Positions 1 to 7,246 of a DNA stretch of 18,386 bases are shown here, piece by piece. This DNA comes from JACVRU01 sp040905885 (lineage in GTDB: Bacteria; Actinomycetota; Thermoleophilia; Gaiellales; Gaiellaceae), in the NCBI GenBank assembly GCA_040905885.1, contig JBBDQR010000152.1, positions 1 to 18,386 of the forward strand, in the 5' to 3' direction. The position numbers and the translations under genes were made by a program. How positions within the stretch are numbered: position 1 is the first letter of the stretch; each line of letters begins with the position of its first letter. A model generated the notes under the pieces. The model had not been told where the DNA came from, did not search any database, and saw only the letters and a list, made by a program, of their open reading frames with translations.

Positions 1-1
1 T

Positions 2-38
2 CGCCCCGCTCCCGCGCCGTCTCGGCGCAGAAGGGGCG
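2..38 (-). terminator. possible nested hairpin after carboxylase alpha gene
   Basis: Inner arms GCGCC (14-18) and GGCGC (24-28) enclose a 5-base loop; outer arms CGCCCC (2-7) and GGGGCG (33-38) can also pair. It lies 18 bases beyond the minus-strand stop at 56. No T-run is visible because the window ends, so an intrinsic terminator cannot be confirmed in such GC-rich DNA. Confidence 0.2.
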
Positions 39-55
39 GACGGCCGCGGGGCGCG

Positions 56-1849
56 TCACTCGCCCTCGACCACGCAGATGACCTGGCCGGTCGAGACGGG
101 CTCGCCGGCGGCGACCGAGAGCTCGCGGACGACGCCGTCCCGGTGCGCGTGCACCTCGTTCTCCATCTTCATCGCCTCGACGATGCAGAGCACCTGCCCG
201 GCCACGACCTCGTCGCCCTCGGCGACCTCGACCGCGAGCACGGTCCCCTGCATCGGGCTGACGACGGCGTCCTTGCCGCCCGCGTGCGCGCCGGTCCCGC
301 GGGCCCGCTCGCGGCGGCGGCGCGCGAGCTCGGCCCATGCGGGCTCTGGCTCGAGCACGCGAACGTCGTAGCGGCGGCCGTCCAGCTCGACGGCCTGCGC
401 CCGCTCGCGGAGCCGGGCTCCGTCCGGCCCGCCGCCTATGCTTGTTGTCAGATGAGAAGACAGGGCCGATTCAGACATGTCCTTCGCGCGCTCCGCGAGC
501 AGCTCGGACTCCACCACCCCGTGGCACGTCGCTCCCTCGACGAAGCAGGGATGCGCCAGGAGGGCCCGGTGGAACCCGAGGAGCGTCGCCACTCCGCCGA
601 CGTGGAACTCGTCCAGAGCGCGCAGCATCCGCCGCCGAGCCTGCTCCCGGTCGGCCCCGTGGACGATCAGCTTCGCGATCATCGGGTCGTAGAGGCCGAG
701 CACCTCCGACCCCGCTTCGACTCCCGAGTCCACGCGCACCCCGGGGCCCGCCGGCTCCCGGTAGCCCGTGATCCTCCCGGGGCTCGGAAGGAAGCCGTTC
801 GACGGATCCTCCGCGTTGATCCTGCACTCGATCGAGTGCCCGACGAGGCGGACGTCGTCCTGGCGCAGCGATAGCGGCTCCCCGGCCGCGATGAGAACCT
901 GCTCGCGCACGAGGTCGATCCCCGTGACCATCTCGGTCACCGTGTGCTCGACCTGGATCCGGGTGTTCATCTCGAGGAAGAAGTACTCGCCCTCGCGGGA
1001 GAGCAACCCTTCGATCGTGCCCGCCGAGCGGTAGCCGACGGCCCGCGCCGCCTCGACGGCGATCTGGCCGATCCGCGCCCGCAGCTCGTCGTCGACGGCC
1101 GGCGACGGCGTCTCCTCGACGAGCTTCTGGTGGCGGCGCTGGATCGTGCAGTCCCGCTCGCCGAGGTGGATCACGTTGCCGTGCGCGTCGGCGAGCACCT
1201 GGACCTCAACGTGGCGCGGGTCCTCCAGGTACCGCTCGACGTAGACGGTCGCGTCGGAGAAGTACGCCTCGCCCTCCCGCCGGGCGGAGTCGAACGCGCG
1301 CGCCGCCTCGTCCGGAGTGCGGACGACCTTGAGGCCCTTGCCGCCCCCGCCGGCGGAGGCCTTGATCGCGAGCGGCCAGCCGAGCTCCTCGCCGAGGGCC
1401 ACGAGCCGCTCGGGCGACTCGAGGGCCTCGGTCGTCCCCGGGACGATGGGCACGCCGGCGGCGCGCATCCGCTCCCGGGCGGCGATCTTCGACCCCATCG
1501 CCTCGATCGCGTCGGCCGGTGGGCCGATCCAGGTCAGGCCGGCGGCCTCGACGGCGCGTGCGAAGCCGGCGTTCTCGGCGAGGAACCCGTAGCCGGGGTG
1601 GACGGCCTGCGCTCCCGCGCGGAGGGCGGTCTCGACGATCCGCTCGCCTACGAGGTAGCTCTCGGCCGCCGGGCCGGGCCCGATCAGGTAGGCCTCGTCG
1701 GCGAAGGCGAGGTGGCGCGAACGGCGGTCCGCCTCCGAGTAGACGGCGACGCACCCGAGCCCGAGCTCCCGCAGCGTGCGGAAGATGCGAACGGCGATCT
1801 CGCCCCGGTTGGCGACGAGGACTTTGGTGAAGGCGCCCACGCGGCGCAT
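56..1849 (-). CDS. pccA: acyl-CoA (propionyl/acetyl-CoA) carboxylase alpha subunit: biotin carboxylase fused to biotin carrier domain
   Basis: This 597-aa protein carboxylates biotin using ATP and bicarbonate and carries the biotin, supplying CO2 to the beta subunit that makes malonyl- or methylmalonyl-CoA in the cytoplasm. Visible features are the N-terminal KVLVANRGEIAVRIFRTL biotin-carboxylase signature, the glycine-rich ATP-grasp loop (SAGGGGKGLKV), the catalytic EMNTRIQVEH stretch, and a C-terminal biotinyl domain (about residues 526-597) with EAMKMEN, whose lysine (about 561) is the biotinylation site. The length fits actinobacterial fused alpha chains. The frame stays open further upstream, but that part is antisense to pgsA. 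The ATG at 1849 is preceded by GGGAG and is followed within a few residues by the family N-terminus; GTG at 1840 is an alternative. The start is only 12 bp from the divergent pgsA start, so its leader and promoter must lie inside pgsA. Confidence 0.95.
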   Translation of the reverse strand: MRRVGAFTKVLVANRGEIAVRIFRTLRELGLGCVAVYSEADRRSRHLAFADEAYLIGPGPAAESYLVGERIVETALRAGAQAVHPGYGFLAENAGFARAVEAAGLTWIGPPADAIEAMGSKIAARERMRAAGVPIVPGTTEALESPERLVALGEELGWPLAIKASAGGGGKGLKVVRTPDEAARAFDSARREGEAYFSDATVYVERYLEDPRHVEVQVLADAHGNVIHLGERDCTIQRRHQKLVEETPSPAVDDELRARIGQIAVEAARAVGYRSAGTIEGLLSREGEYFFLEMNTRIQVEHTVTEMVTGIDLVREQVLIAAGEPLSLRQDDVRLVGHSIECRINAEDPSNGFLPSPGRITGYREPAGPGVRVDSGVEAGSEVLGLYDPMIAKLIVHGADREQARRRMLRALDEFHVGGVATLLGFHRALLAHPCFVEGATCHGVVESELLAERAKDMSESALSSHLTTSIGGGPDGARLRERAQAVELDGRRYDVRVLEPEPAWAELARRRRERARGTGAHAGGKDAVVSPMQGTVLAVEVAEGDEVVAGQVLCIVEAMKMENEVHAHRDGVVRELSVAAGEPVSTGQVICVVEGE

Positions 1850-1854
1850 ATTCT
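1849..1854 (+). promoter_or_regulatory. -10 element of leaderless pgsA promoter
   Basis: TATTCT fits the TANNNT -10 consensus and is followed by exactly 7 bases and then the pgsA ATG at 1862, so the predicted +1 falls on or next to the start codon. There is no Shine-Dalgarno sequence before pgsA. A poor TTGGTG (1824-1829) is the best -35 seen. The element overlaps the first base of the divergent carboxylase alpha gene. Confidence 0.5.
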
Positions 1855-1861
1855 CCCGGCG

Positions 1862-2458
1862 ATGGGGCTCCCCGATCAGCTGACCGTCGCGCGCATCCTC
1901 TCCGTCCCGGTCGTGATCGCCCTCTACGAGTGGGAGTTCGCGCACAACGAGTACTGGGCCACGGTCGCCTTCGCCGTCGCGATGGCGACGGACTGGTTCG
2001 ACGGGCGACTCGCCCGGCGGCGGGAGCGGACGTCCGCCCTCGGCTCGCTGCTCGACCCGATCGCGGACAAGGTGCTCGTCCTCTCGGTCCTGATCGTCCT
2101 CCTCGACGACGGCATCTTCCCCGCCTGGATGGTCGCCGCGATCGTGGCACGGGAGTTCCTGGTCTCCGGCCTGCGCCTCGCGGCCGTCGAGCGCGGAGTC
2201 GTCCTGCACGCGCGCGACCTCGGCAAGCTCAAGACGTGGGCCCAGGCGATCGCCGCCGGGGTCGGCGGCTTCGCCGCGGCGGGCGCCTGGGACGACGCAG
2301 CCGCGTGGTGGGCGCTGCTCGTCGCGCTCGTCCTCACCTGGGTCAGCGGCCTCGACTACGCGCGGGAGGCTCCCGCGCTGTTGAGGCGGCGCGCCGTCGT
2401 CCAGAGCTCGTCCTCGTCGTCGCCGGGAAGCCCCGCCAGCCGCCAGGGGCTCCGGTAG
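1862..2458 (+). CDS. pgsA: CDP-diacylglycerol--glycerol-3-phosphate 3-phosphatidyltransferase (CDP-alcohol phosphatidyltransferase)
   Basis: This 198-aa integral membrane enzyme would join CDP-diacylglycerol to glycerol 3-phosphate, the committed step to phosphatidylglycerol and cardiolipin. The N-terminus LPDQLTVARILSVPVV matches PgsA starts. The CDP-alcohol phosphotransferase motif DG-x2-AR-x8-G-x3-D-x3-D is intact, with D44, D47, G61, D65 and D69. Several hydrophobic segments follow, as expected. The start is fixed because no earlier in-frame start codon lies close by. The last 20 or so residues (a serine run and a proline/arginine-rich tail) are unlike the family core and coincide with the opposite-strand small gene at 2356-2556. 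PgsA is favoured over other CDP-alcohol transferases by overall length and the N-terminus, but a related phospholipid synthase cannot be excluded. Confidence 0.9.
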   Translation: MGLPDQLTVARILSVPVVIALYEWEFAHNEYWATVAFAVAMATDWFDGRLARRRERTSALGSLLDPIADKVLVLSVLIVLLDDGIFPAWMVAAIVAREFLVSGLRLAAVERGVVLHARDLGKLKTWAQAIAAGVGGFAAAGAWDDAAAWWALLVALVLTWVSGLDYAREAPALLRRRAVVQSSSSSSPGSPASRQGLR

Positions 2459-2556
2459 GCCGGCGGCCGCGCGAGGAGCTCGTCGCCCGCCGCGAGCGCG
2501 GCCAGGAGCGCCTCGCGCTCGTCGTCTGACGGCTCGGGGACGATCTCGGCGTCCAC
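2356..2556 (-). CDS. probable acyl-CoA carboxylase epsilon subunit (small AccE/PccE-like protein)
   Basis: A 66-aa protein starting at GTG 2556. It has an acidic N-terminal helix-forming part (EIVPEPSDDEREALLAAL) followed by SPWRLAGLP near residues 36-44. This resembles the layout of actinobacterial carboxylase epsilon chains: short, one long helix, then a tryptophan-containing tail. Sixty-three of its 66 sense codons end in G or C, as in the flanking genes. All three carboxylase components in the window are on the minus strand. The epsilon chain is known in Streptomyces and Mycobacterium to stimulate or stabilise the alpha-beta complex. There is no good Shine-Dalgarno sequence; TTTAAT (2566-2571 on minus) sits 9 bases before the GTG and could be a -10. 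The last 103 bases overlap pgsA tail-to-tail. The assignment rests on size, composition and context, so it is moderate. Confidence 0.55.
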   Translation of the reverse strand: MDAEIVPEPSDDEREALLAALAAGDELLARPPAYRSPWRLAGLPGDDEDELWTTARRLNSAGASRA

Positions 2557-2605
2557 AGGGCCGCCATTAAAGCGGGCTTGCCCAGGAGTCGATGAAGGGA
2601 GCGGA

Positions 2606-3643
2606 ATGCGCCGTCCGTTCCTCGCCGCTCTCGCAGGCGCCTGCCTGCTCGCCGCCCCGGTCGCCCTCGCAGCCGACGCCGGTCCCGCGGCCACATGGGC
2701 GAAGCGGGAGATCAAGCTCGTCGTCGGTCAGGGCCTGATGGCTCCCGACGTCGAGTCCTTCCGGCCCGCCGACCCGCTCACCCGTGCCGAGCTGGCGGAG
2801 CTCGTCACCGGCCTGACCGGGCTCGCGCCCCGAGCGCCCGCCAAGCCGGGCACGAACGTCACGATGGCGGAGCTCGACCGGCGCCTCGTCGGCGCGCTCG
2901 GCCTGCAGGACGCGGCCGCGGCGTTCGCCGCCGGCGCGCAGGCCGCCGGGCTGCAACCGCCCGCCCGCTTCGGCAACGAGGTCGTCGCGCGGCTGCTCGG
3001 GCTCCGCACGAACCATCCCGCCGGCCGGGACGACCTGGAACGGCAGCCGAGCGAGCCCGCCTCCCGCGCGGAGGCCGCGTTCTCGGCGGCCCGCGTCCTC
3101 TCGCTGGACGGCTGGGAGGGCGAGAGCGTCCGCGAGTCGGCGCTCTCCTTCGCGCTCCCGGAGCTCGAGCCGTGGCAGCGGCAGGTGCTGCGGACGGCCT
3201 TCTCCCTGATCGGCTACCCGTACGTGTGGGGCGGAGAGAGCGAGCGGCTCGAGCGCGGCTTCGACTGCTCCGGCTTCGTCTGGCGCGTCTACAGGCTCCA
3301 GGCGTATGCCGGCTCCGCCGGGCTCGCCGACACGCTGCGCGGCCGGACGAGCTACGCCATGAGCGGCGAAGTGCCCCGCGCGCAGCGCATCCGCTTTAGG
3401 GAGCTGGCCCCTGGGGACGTCGTCTTCTTCGGCGTCGCGGGGCCGCGCTCGAAGCCCGCTCAGGTCGACCACATGGGGATCTACGCCGGCTCCGGCTGGC
3501 TGATCCACTCGTCACGGTACGGCGTCGCGCTCGCCCGCCTGGACGGCTGGTACCGGGCGCGGTTCGCCTGGGGACGCAGACCGCTCGCCGAAGCCGGCTT
3601 GATCAGCGCTGCGGGGCCCGTAAAGACTGAGGAGAACCCATAA
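2606..3643 (+). CDS. secreted SLH-like / NlpC-P60 cell-wall peptidase
   Basis: A 345-aa protein probably exported to act on peptidoglycan. Residues 1-22 form a signal peptide (basic start, hydrophobic core, ALAADA cleavage region). Residues about 31-70 resemble an S-layer homology repeat (WAKREI...VGQGLM...FRPADPLTRAEL), and two weaker repeats follow to about residue 170. From about residue 190 comes an NlpC/P60 domain: YPYVWGG, the nucleophile in FDCSGFV (Cys221), the general-base histidine in VDHMGIY (His289) and a third polar residue near WLIHSS. This family cleaves D-Glu-to-diamino-acid bonds in stem peptides. The ATG is preceded by AAGGGAG. It lies 147 bp after pgsA; the probable epsilon gene is transcribed away from it in the gap. 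The hydrolase fold is certain; the SLH assignment is less so. Confidence 0.9.
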   Translation: MRRPFLAALAGACLLAAPVALAADAGPAATWAKREIKLVVGQGLMAPDVESFRPADPLTRAELAELVTGLTGLAPRAPAKPGTNVTMAELDRRLVGALGLQDAAAAFAAGAQAAGLQPPARFGNEVVARLLGLRTNHPAGRDDLERQPSEPASRAEAAFSAARVLSLDGWEGESVRESALSFALPELEPWQRQVLRTAFSLIGYPYVWGGESERLERGFDCSGFVWRVYRLQAYAGSAGLADTLRGRTSYAMSGEVPRAQRIRFRELAPGDVVFFGVAGPRSKPAQVDHMGIYAGSGWLIHSSRYGVALARLDGWYRARFAWGRRPLAEAGLISAAGPVKTEENP

Positions 3644-3737
3644 ACGGCCAAGATCACTCATCCGGGGGATGCACGTGAATGGCGCTCCCGCAGAGAATGC
3701 GATCACTGGCGTCCAACCGAAGTTCGGGAGGATAGGA

Positions 3738-3842
3738 ATGTTGCAGTGGAAGACCCGTTTGATTGTTCTCGCCACGAGCCTCGCGCTGATTGCGGCGTCG
3801 TTCGGCTTCGGCGGGATCGATCCTCTGCACTACGGCTGGTAG
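3738..3842 (+). CDS. 34-residue hydrophobic peptide, possible membrane or leader peptide
   Basis: An ATG preceded by a strong Shine-Dalgarno sequence (GGGAGG at 3727-3732, 5 bases before the start) opens a 34-codon frame ending with TAG at 3840. The peptide begins MLQWKTR, has one hydrophobic segment (about residues 8-22, LIVLATSLALIAASF) and ends GFGGIDPLHYGW. Basic residues precede the hydrophobic stretch, giving an N-in single-pass topology or an uncleaved signal. I recognise no function. Its stop is 10 bases before the GTG start of the GGDEF/HD-GYP gene, and the intervening hairpin suggests translational coupling. The 94 bp before it hold no convincing promoter; there are two GATCACT repeats (3652 and 3701) and a CCGAA-G-TTCGG palindrome (3717-3727). 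Confidence 0.6.
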   Translation: MLQWKTRLIVLATSLALIAASFGFGGIDPLHYGW

Positions 3843-3870
3843 ACCCCGCTCGGTGAATCCGCGCGGGGTC
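3842..3870 (+). promoter_or_regulatory. hairpin holding the GTG start codon of the GGDEF/HD-GYP gene in its loop
   Basis: Arms GACCCCGC (3842-3849) and GCGGGGTC (3863-3870) pair perfectly over 8 bp around a 13-base loop. The first base of the 5' arm is the last base of the upstream peptide's stop codon, and the predicted start codon GTG (3853-3855) is inside the loop. There is no T-run, so a terminator is less likely than a structure that controls initiation. That ribosomes ending the upstream peptide would disturb the stem is inference. Confidence 0.45.
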
Positions 3871-5652
3871 CTCCCGGCCCGTCTTTGGGCCGTCGTCGGC
3901 CCCGTGTGGATCACGGGTCTCGCCGCAGTCCTGATCGCGGTCGGACGGTTCGCCGCCGACCCGCGGTCCGCGCGCGACCTCGCCGGCATCGCGTCCTTGC
4001 TTCTGGTCTCGATGCTCGCCGAGCGGTTCCCGGTCCAGATCCACGGCGTGGATGCGGGCGGCGTCTCGCTCGGCTTCGTCTTCGCCGCGGCCACGGTCGT
4101 GCTCTTCGGCTGGGAGGCCGCGGTGATCGTCACGTTCGCGGCTCCGGCGATCGTCCAGGTGCTCGAGCACCGCCCGCCGGTCCGGGTCGCCTACAACGCG
4201 AGCGTCTTCGCGCTCGGAGCCGTGCTCGCCGGCCTGCTGATCTGGCCCATCGACGCGGCGACGCCCGCGGGGTTGCTTGCGGCGGTCTTCATCGCCTTCG
4301 CGGCGATCTTCCTCGTCGACTGGCTGCTGATCAACGGCGTCGTCGCGCTCCACTCGCGGCGCTCGTATCCCTCGCTCCTGTCGGCCACGCTGAGGCAGAT
4401 GGCCGTCCCGGGCGCGCTGATGGCCTCGGCGGCGCTGATGCTCGTAGTGCTCTGGCAGCGCTCGCCGTTCTTCGCGGCGGCCCTGTTCGGGCCGCTGGTC
4501 GCGATCGCGCTCTACCAGCGCTCGCAGTTCCGCGAGCTGAAGGCGCTGCGGCTCGCCCTCACCGACCCGCTCACCGGCCTGGGCAACCACCGGCATTTCC
4601 ACGAGCGGCTCCAGCGGGAGCTGCTCGACGCGCTCGACCAGTCTTCTCCGCTCTCGCTCGTCCTCGTCGACATCGACGACTTCAAGAGCGTCAACGACCA
4701 GCACGGCCATCCGGCCGGCGACCGCGTCCTCTCGCAGGTCGCGGCCCGCCTCCGCCAGGGAGGGGAGGCGTTCCGCCTCGGCGGCGACGAGTTCGCGCTC
4801 CTCCTCCCCGGCCTCGACTCGCCGCAGGCGCACAGCGCGGCCCAGTCGGTGATCGGGCGGATCAGCCACATGGAGCTCGAGTACGGCAAGGTCACCGCCA
4901 GCGCCGGCGTGGCCACGTTCCCGTCGCAGGGCGTCGCCCGGGACGAGCTGATCCGGCTCGCGGACAGCGCGCTCTACTGGGCGAAGGAGCACGGCAAGAA
5001 CCAGGTGCGCGTCTGGCGGCCGGACGTCGTCGAGCTCGCCGAGCTGAAGCGGCTCGCGGCCGGGCCAGACCGCGCCGCGCGCTACCGCGCCGCGGCGAGC
5101 CTCGCGAAGGCCGTCGACGCCCGCGACGTCTACACCGGTAGCCACTCGGAGCGCGTCGCCGACCTCGCCGCACGCGTGGCGGCCCGGGTCGGCGCCGACG
5201 ACGAGATGATCGAGCTGACACGCCTGGCGGCCAGCCTGCACGACCTCGGCAAGCTGGCGATCCCGGAGGAGATCCTCCGCAAGCCGGGACCCCTGACGGG
5301 CCCGGAGCGGCTGGTGCTCGAGCGCCACCCGCAGATCGGGCACCGCATGCTGGAGAGCCTCGGCGTCGACCCCGTCGCCGACTGGGTGCTCCACCACCAC
5401 GAGCGCTGGGACGGCGCCGGTTACCCCGACGGGCTCACCGCCGACGCGATCCCGCTCGGCGCGCGGATCATCTTCGTGGCCGACGCCTACGACGCGATGA
5501 CGTCCGACCGGGTCTACCAGGCGCGGCTCTCGACCGAGGAGGCGGTCGCCGAGCTCGAGCGCTGCGCCGGCAGCCAGTTCGACCCGGAGCTGGTCTCCGC
5601 GCTCGTCCGGGAGGTCGCGGCCGAGCCGCCCTCCGCAGTCCTCGCTTCCTAG
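3853..5652 (+). CDS. membrane-bound GGDEF + HD-GYP cyclic di-GMP enzyme
   Basis: A 599-aa protein predicted both to make and to break cyclic di-GMP. Residues 1 to about 215 contain several hydrophobic segments forming a MASE-like membrane sensor. A GGDEF domain follows (DPLTGLGNHRHF, VDIDDFKSVND, RLGGDEF at 308-314); the signature is intact. The usual RxxD inhibitory site five residues before GGDEF reads RQGG, so product inhibition is probably lost. The HD-GYP domain has HSERVA, HDLGK (H463, D464), HHHERWDGAGYP (GYP at 523-525) and DAYDAM, all canonical for phosphodiesterase activity. GTG 3853 is chosen because the frame from the earlier ATG at 3790 runs inside the small upstream gene and adds no recognisable sequence. 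It ends 9 bp from the convergent pccB stop, with no obvious terminator between. Confidence 0.93.
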   Translation: MNPRGVLPARLWAVVGPVWITGLAAVLIAVGRFAADPRSARDLAGIASLLLVSMLAERFPVQIHGVDAGGVSLGFVFAAATVVLFGWEAAVIVTFAAPAIVQVLEHRPPVRVAYNASVFALGAVLAGLLIWPIDAATPAGLLAAVFIAFAAIFLVDWLLINGVVALHSRRSYPSLLSATLRQMAVPGALMASAALMLVVLWQRSPFFAAALFGPLVAIALYQRSQFRELKALRLALTDPLTGLGNHRHFHERLQRELLDALDQSSPLSLVLVDIDDFKSVNDQHGHPAGDRVLSQVAARLRQGGEAFRLGGDEFALLLPGLDSPQAHSAAQSVIGRISHMELEYGKVTASAGVATFPSQGVARDELIRLADSALYWAKEHGKNQVRVWRPDVVELAELKRLAAGPDRAARYRAAASLAKAVDARDVYTGSHSERVADLAARVAARVGADDEMIELTRLAASLHDLGKLAIPEEILRKPGPLTGPERLVLERHPQIGHRMLESLGVDPVADWVLHHHERWDGAGYPDGLTADAIPLGARIIFVADAYDAMTSDRVYQARLSTEEAVAELERCAGSQFDPELVSALVREVAAEPPSAVLAS

Positions 5653-5661
5653 GCTCCCCGC

Positions 5662-7218
5662 CTACAAGGGGATGTTGCCGTGCTTGCGCTTCGGCCGGGG
5701 CTCGCGCTTCGTCAGCGCCGTCTCGAGCGCAGAGACGAGGACCGGCCGCGTCCGCCGCGGCTCGATCACGTCGTCGACGTAGCCCCGCTCGGCGGCCACG
5801 TAGGGGTTCGCGAACCGCTCCTTGTAGTCGGCGATCAGCTCGGCGCGGCGCGCGTCCGGATCCTCCGCCTCCGCGATCTCGCGGCGGAAGACGATGTTGA
5901 CGGCGCCCTCGGGCCCCATCACCGCCACCTCGGCGGTCGGCCAGGCGACGTTGAAGTCGGCCCGGATGTGCTTCGAGCTCATGACGTCGTAGGCGCCGCC
6001 GTAGGCCTTGCGCGTGATCACGGCCAGCTTCGGGACCGTGGCCTCCGCGTACGCGTAGAGCAGCTTGGCGCCGTGGCGGATGATCCCGCCCCACTCCTGC
6101 GCCGTTCCCGGCAGGAAGCCGGGCACGTCCACGAACGTGACCAGCGGGACGTTGAACGCGTCGCAGGTCCGCACGAAGCGGGCCGCCTTCACCGACGAGT
6201 CGATGTCGAGCACGCCGGCGAGCGAGCGGGGCTGGTTGCCGACCACGCCGACCGAATGGCCGCCCAGCCGCGCGAAGCCGCAGACGACGTTGTCCGCGTA
6301 GCGCTCGTGCACCTCCAGGAACTCGCCGTCGTCGACGACGCGCTCGATCACCTGCTTCATGTCGTAGGGCTTGTTCGGGTTGTCGGGGACGATCGCGTCG
6401 AGCTCGGCGTCCTCCCGGTCGGGCGGGTCGGACGGCGCCGCGTAGGGCGGCGCCTCGAGGTTGTTCTGGGGGAGGAACGAGAGCAGGTAGCGCGCGTCCT
6501 CGAGGCAGGCCTCGTCGTCGGGGGCGATGAAGTGCGCAACGCCGGACTTGGCCGCGTGGGTGGCCGCGCCGCCGAGGTCTTCGAACGACACCTCCTCCCC
6601 GGTCACCGTCTTCACCACGTCGGGCCCGGTGATGAACATGTACGACGTCCCCTCGACCATGAGCACGAAGTCCGTGATCGCCGGCGAGTAGACGGCTCCG
6701 CCGGCGCACGGCCCCATTACGAGCGAGAGCTGCGGGACCACGCCCGACGCCTGGACGTTGCGCCAGAAGATCTCCGCGTAGCCGGCGAGCGAGACGACGC
6801 CCTCCTGAATGCGGGCGCCGCCCGAGTCGTTGATCCCCACCACCGGGCAGCCGTACTTGACGGCCAGGTCCATGACCTTGCAGATCTTCTCGGCGAAGAC
6901 CTCGGAGAGGCTGCCGCCGAAGACGGTGAAGTCCTGCGAGAAGAGGAAGATCTTGCGGCCGAAGACCGTCCCGTAGCCGGTGACGACGGCGTCGCCCCAC
7001 GGGCGGCGCTTCGCCATCTCGAACTCCGTCTCCCGGTGGCGGACGTAGCGGTCGAGCTCGACGAACGAGCCGGGGTCGCAGAGCCGCTCTGCCCGCTCCC
7101 GGGCGAGCAGCTTCCCCGCCTCGCGCTGGCGCTCGACCGCCTTGTCGGCGCCCGCGTGCAGGGCCTCCTCGCGGAGCCTGGCCAGCTGCTCGAGCTTCTC
7201 GCGGGTCGAGTCCTCCAT
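5662..7218 (-). CDS. pccB: acyl-CoA carboxylase beta subunit (propionyl-CoA carboxylase carboxyltransferase)
   Basis: A 518-aa carboxyltransferase that moves CO2 from biotin to an acyl-CoA, working with the alpha subunit at 56-1849. It shows the full two-lobed family pattern: GDAVVTGYGTVFGR and SQDFTVFGGSL, the oxyanion-forming GINDSGGARIQEG and GPCAGGAVYSPA in the N-terminal lobe, and DVPGFLPGTAQEWGGIIRHGAKLLYA, TRKAYGGAYDVM and the C-terminal end RKHGNIPL in the other. The aspartate in GGAYD is at the position reported to favour propionyl-CoA in the Streptomyces enzyme, so propionyl-CoA or a mixed substrate range is inferred. No Shine-Dalgarno sequence precedes the ATG at 7218; TAGGGT lies 8 bases upstream, suggesting a leaderless transcript. 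It is separated from alpha and the probable epsilon gene by plus-strand genes. Confidence 0.96.
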   Translation of the reverse strand: MEDSTREKLEQLARLREEALHAGADKAVERQREAGKLLARERAERLCDPGSFVELDRYVRHRETEFEMAKRRPWGDAVVTGYGTVFGRKIFLFSQDFTVFGGSLSEVFAEKICKVMDLAVKYGCPVVGINDSGGARIQEGVVSLAGYAEIFWRNVQASGVVPQLSLVMGPCAGGAVYSPAITDFVLMVEGTSYMFITGPDVVKTVTGEEVSFEDLGGAATHAAKSGVAHFIAPDDEACLEDARYLLSFLPQNNLEAPPYAAPSDPPDREDAELDAIVPDNPNKPYDMKQVIERVVDDGEFLEVHERYADNVVCGFARLGGHSVGVVGNQPRSLAGVLDIDSSVKAARFVRTCDAFNVPLVTFVDVPGFLPGTAQEWGGIIRHGAKLLYAYAEATVPKLAVITRKAYGGAYDVMSSKHIRADFNVAWPTAEVAVMGPEGAVNIVFRREIAEAEDPDARRAELIADYKERFANPYVAAERGYVDDVIEPRRTRPVLVSALETALTKREPRPKRKHGNIPL

Positions 7219-7226
7219 GGCGCGAG

Positions 7227-7239
7227 ACCCTAGTACAGT
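7227..7239. promoter_or_regulatory. back-to-back -10 elements of two divergent leaderless promoters
   Basis: TAGGGT on minus (7232 to 7227) is 8 bases before the pccB ATG. TACAGT on plus (7234-7239) is 7 bases before the GTG of the PLP-enzyme gene. Only one base separates the two hexamers, and the start codons are 28 bp apart. Neither gene has a Shine-Dalgarno sequence or a good -35. Two polymerases could not occupy the site at once, so expression of the genes may be mutually exclusive. Confidence 0.45.
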
Positions 7240-7246
7240 CGCCGCC

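Noticed and set aside
944..1861. Plus-strand extension of the pgsA frame over the carboxylase gene
   Set aside because: Leu/Arg/Asp-rich shadow of the alpha gene; pgsA homology begins at the ATG at 1862.
1850..2209. N-terminal extension of the carboxylase alpha frame (120 more codons)
   Set aside because: It is antisense to pgsA, has the low-complexity Asp/Glu/Arg look of a shadow frame, and the true biotin-carboxylase N-terminus starts at 1849.
3644..3737. Possible cyclic di-GMP (GEMM) riboswitch before the small peptide
   Set aside because: The conserved GEMM core sequences and tetraloop-receptor pattern are not seen.
3703..5400. 565-codon minus-strand open frame
   Set aside because: Lies wholly antisense to the GGDEF/HD-GYP gene, highly charged and repetitive, a GC-rich shadow.
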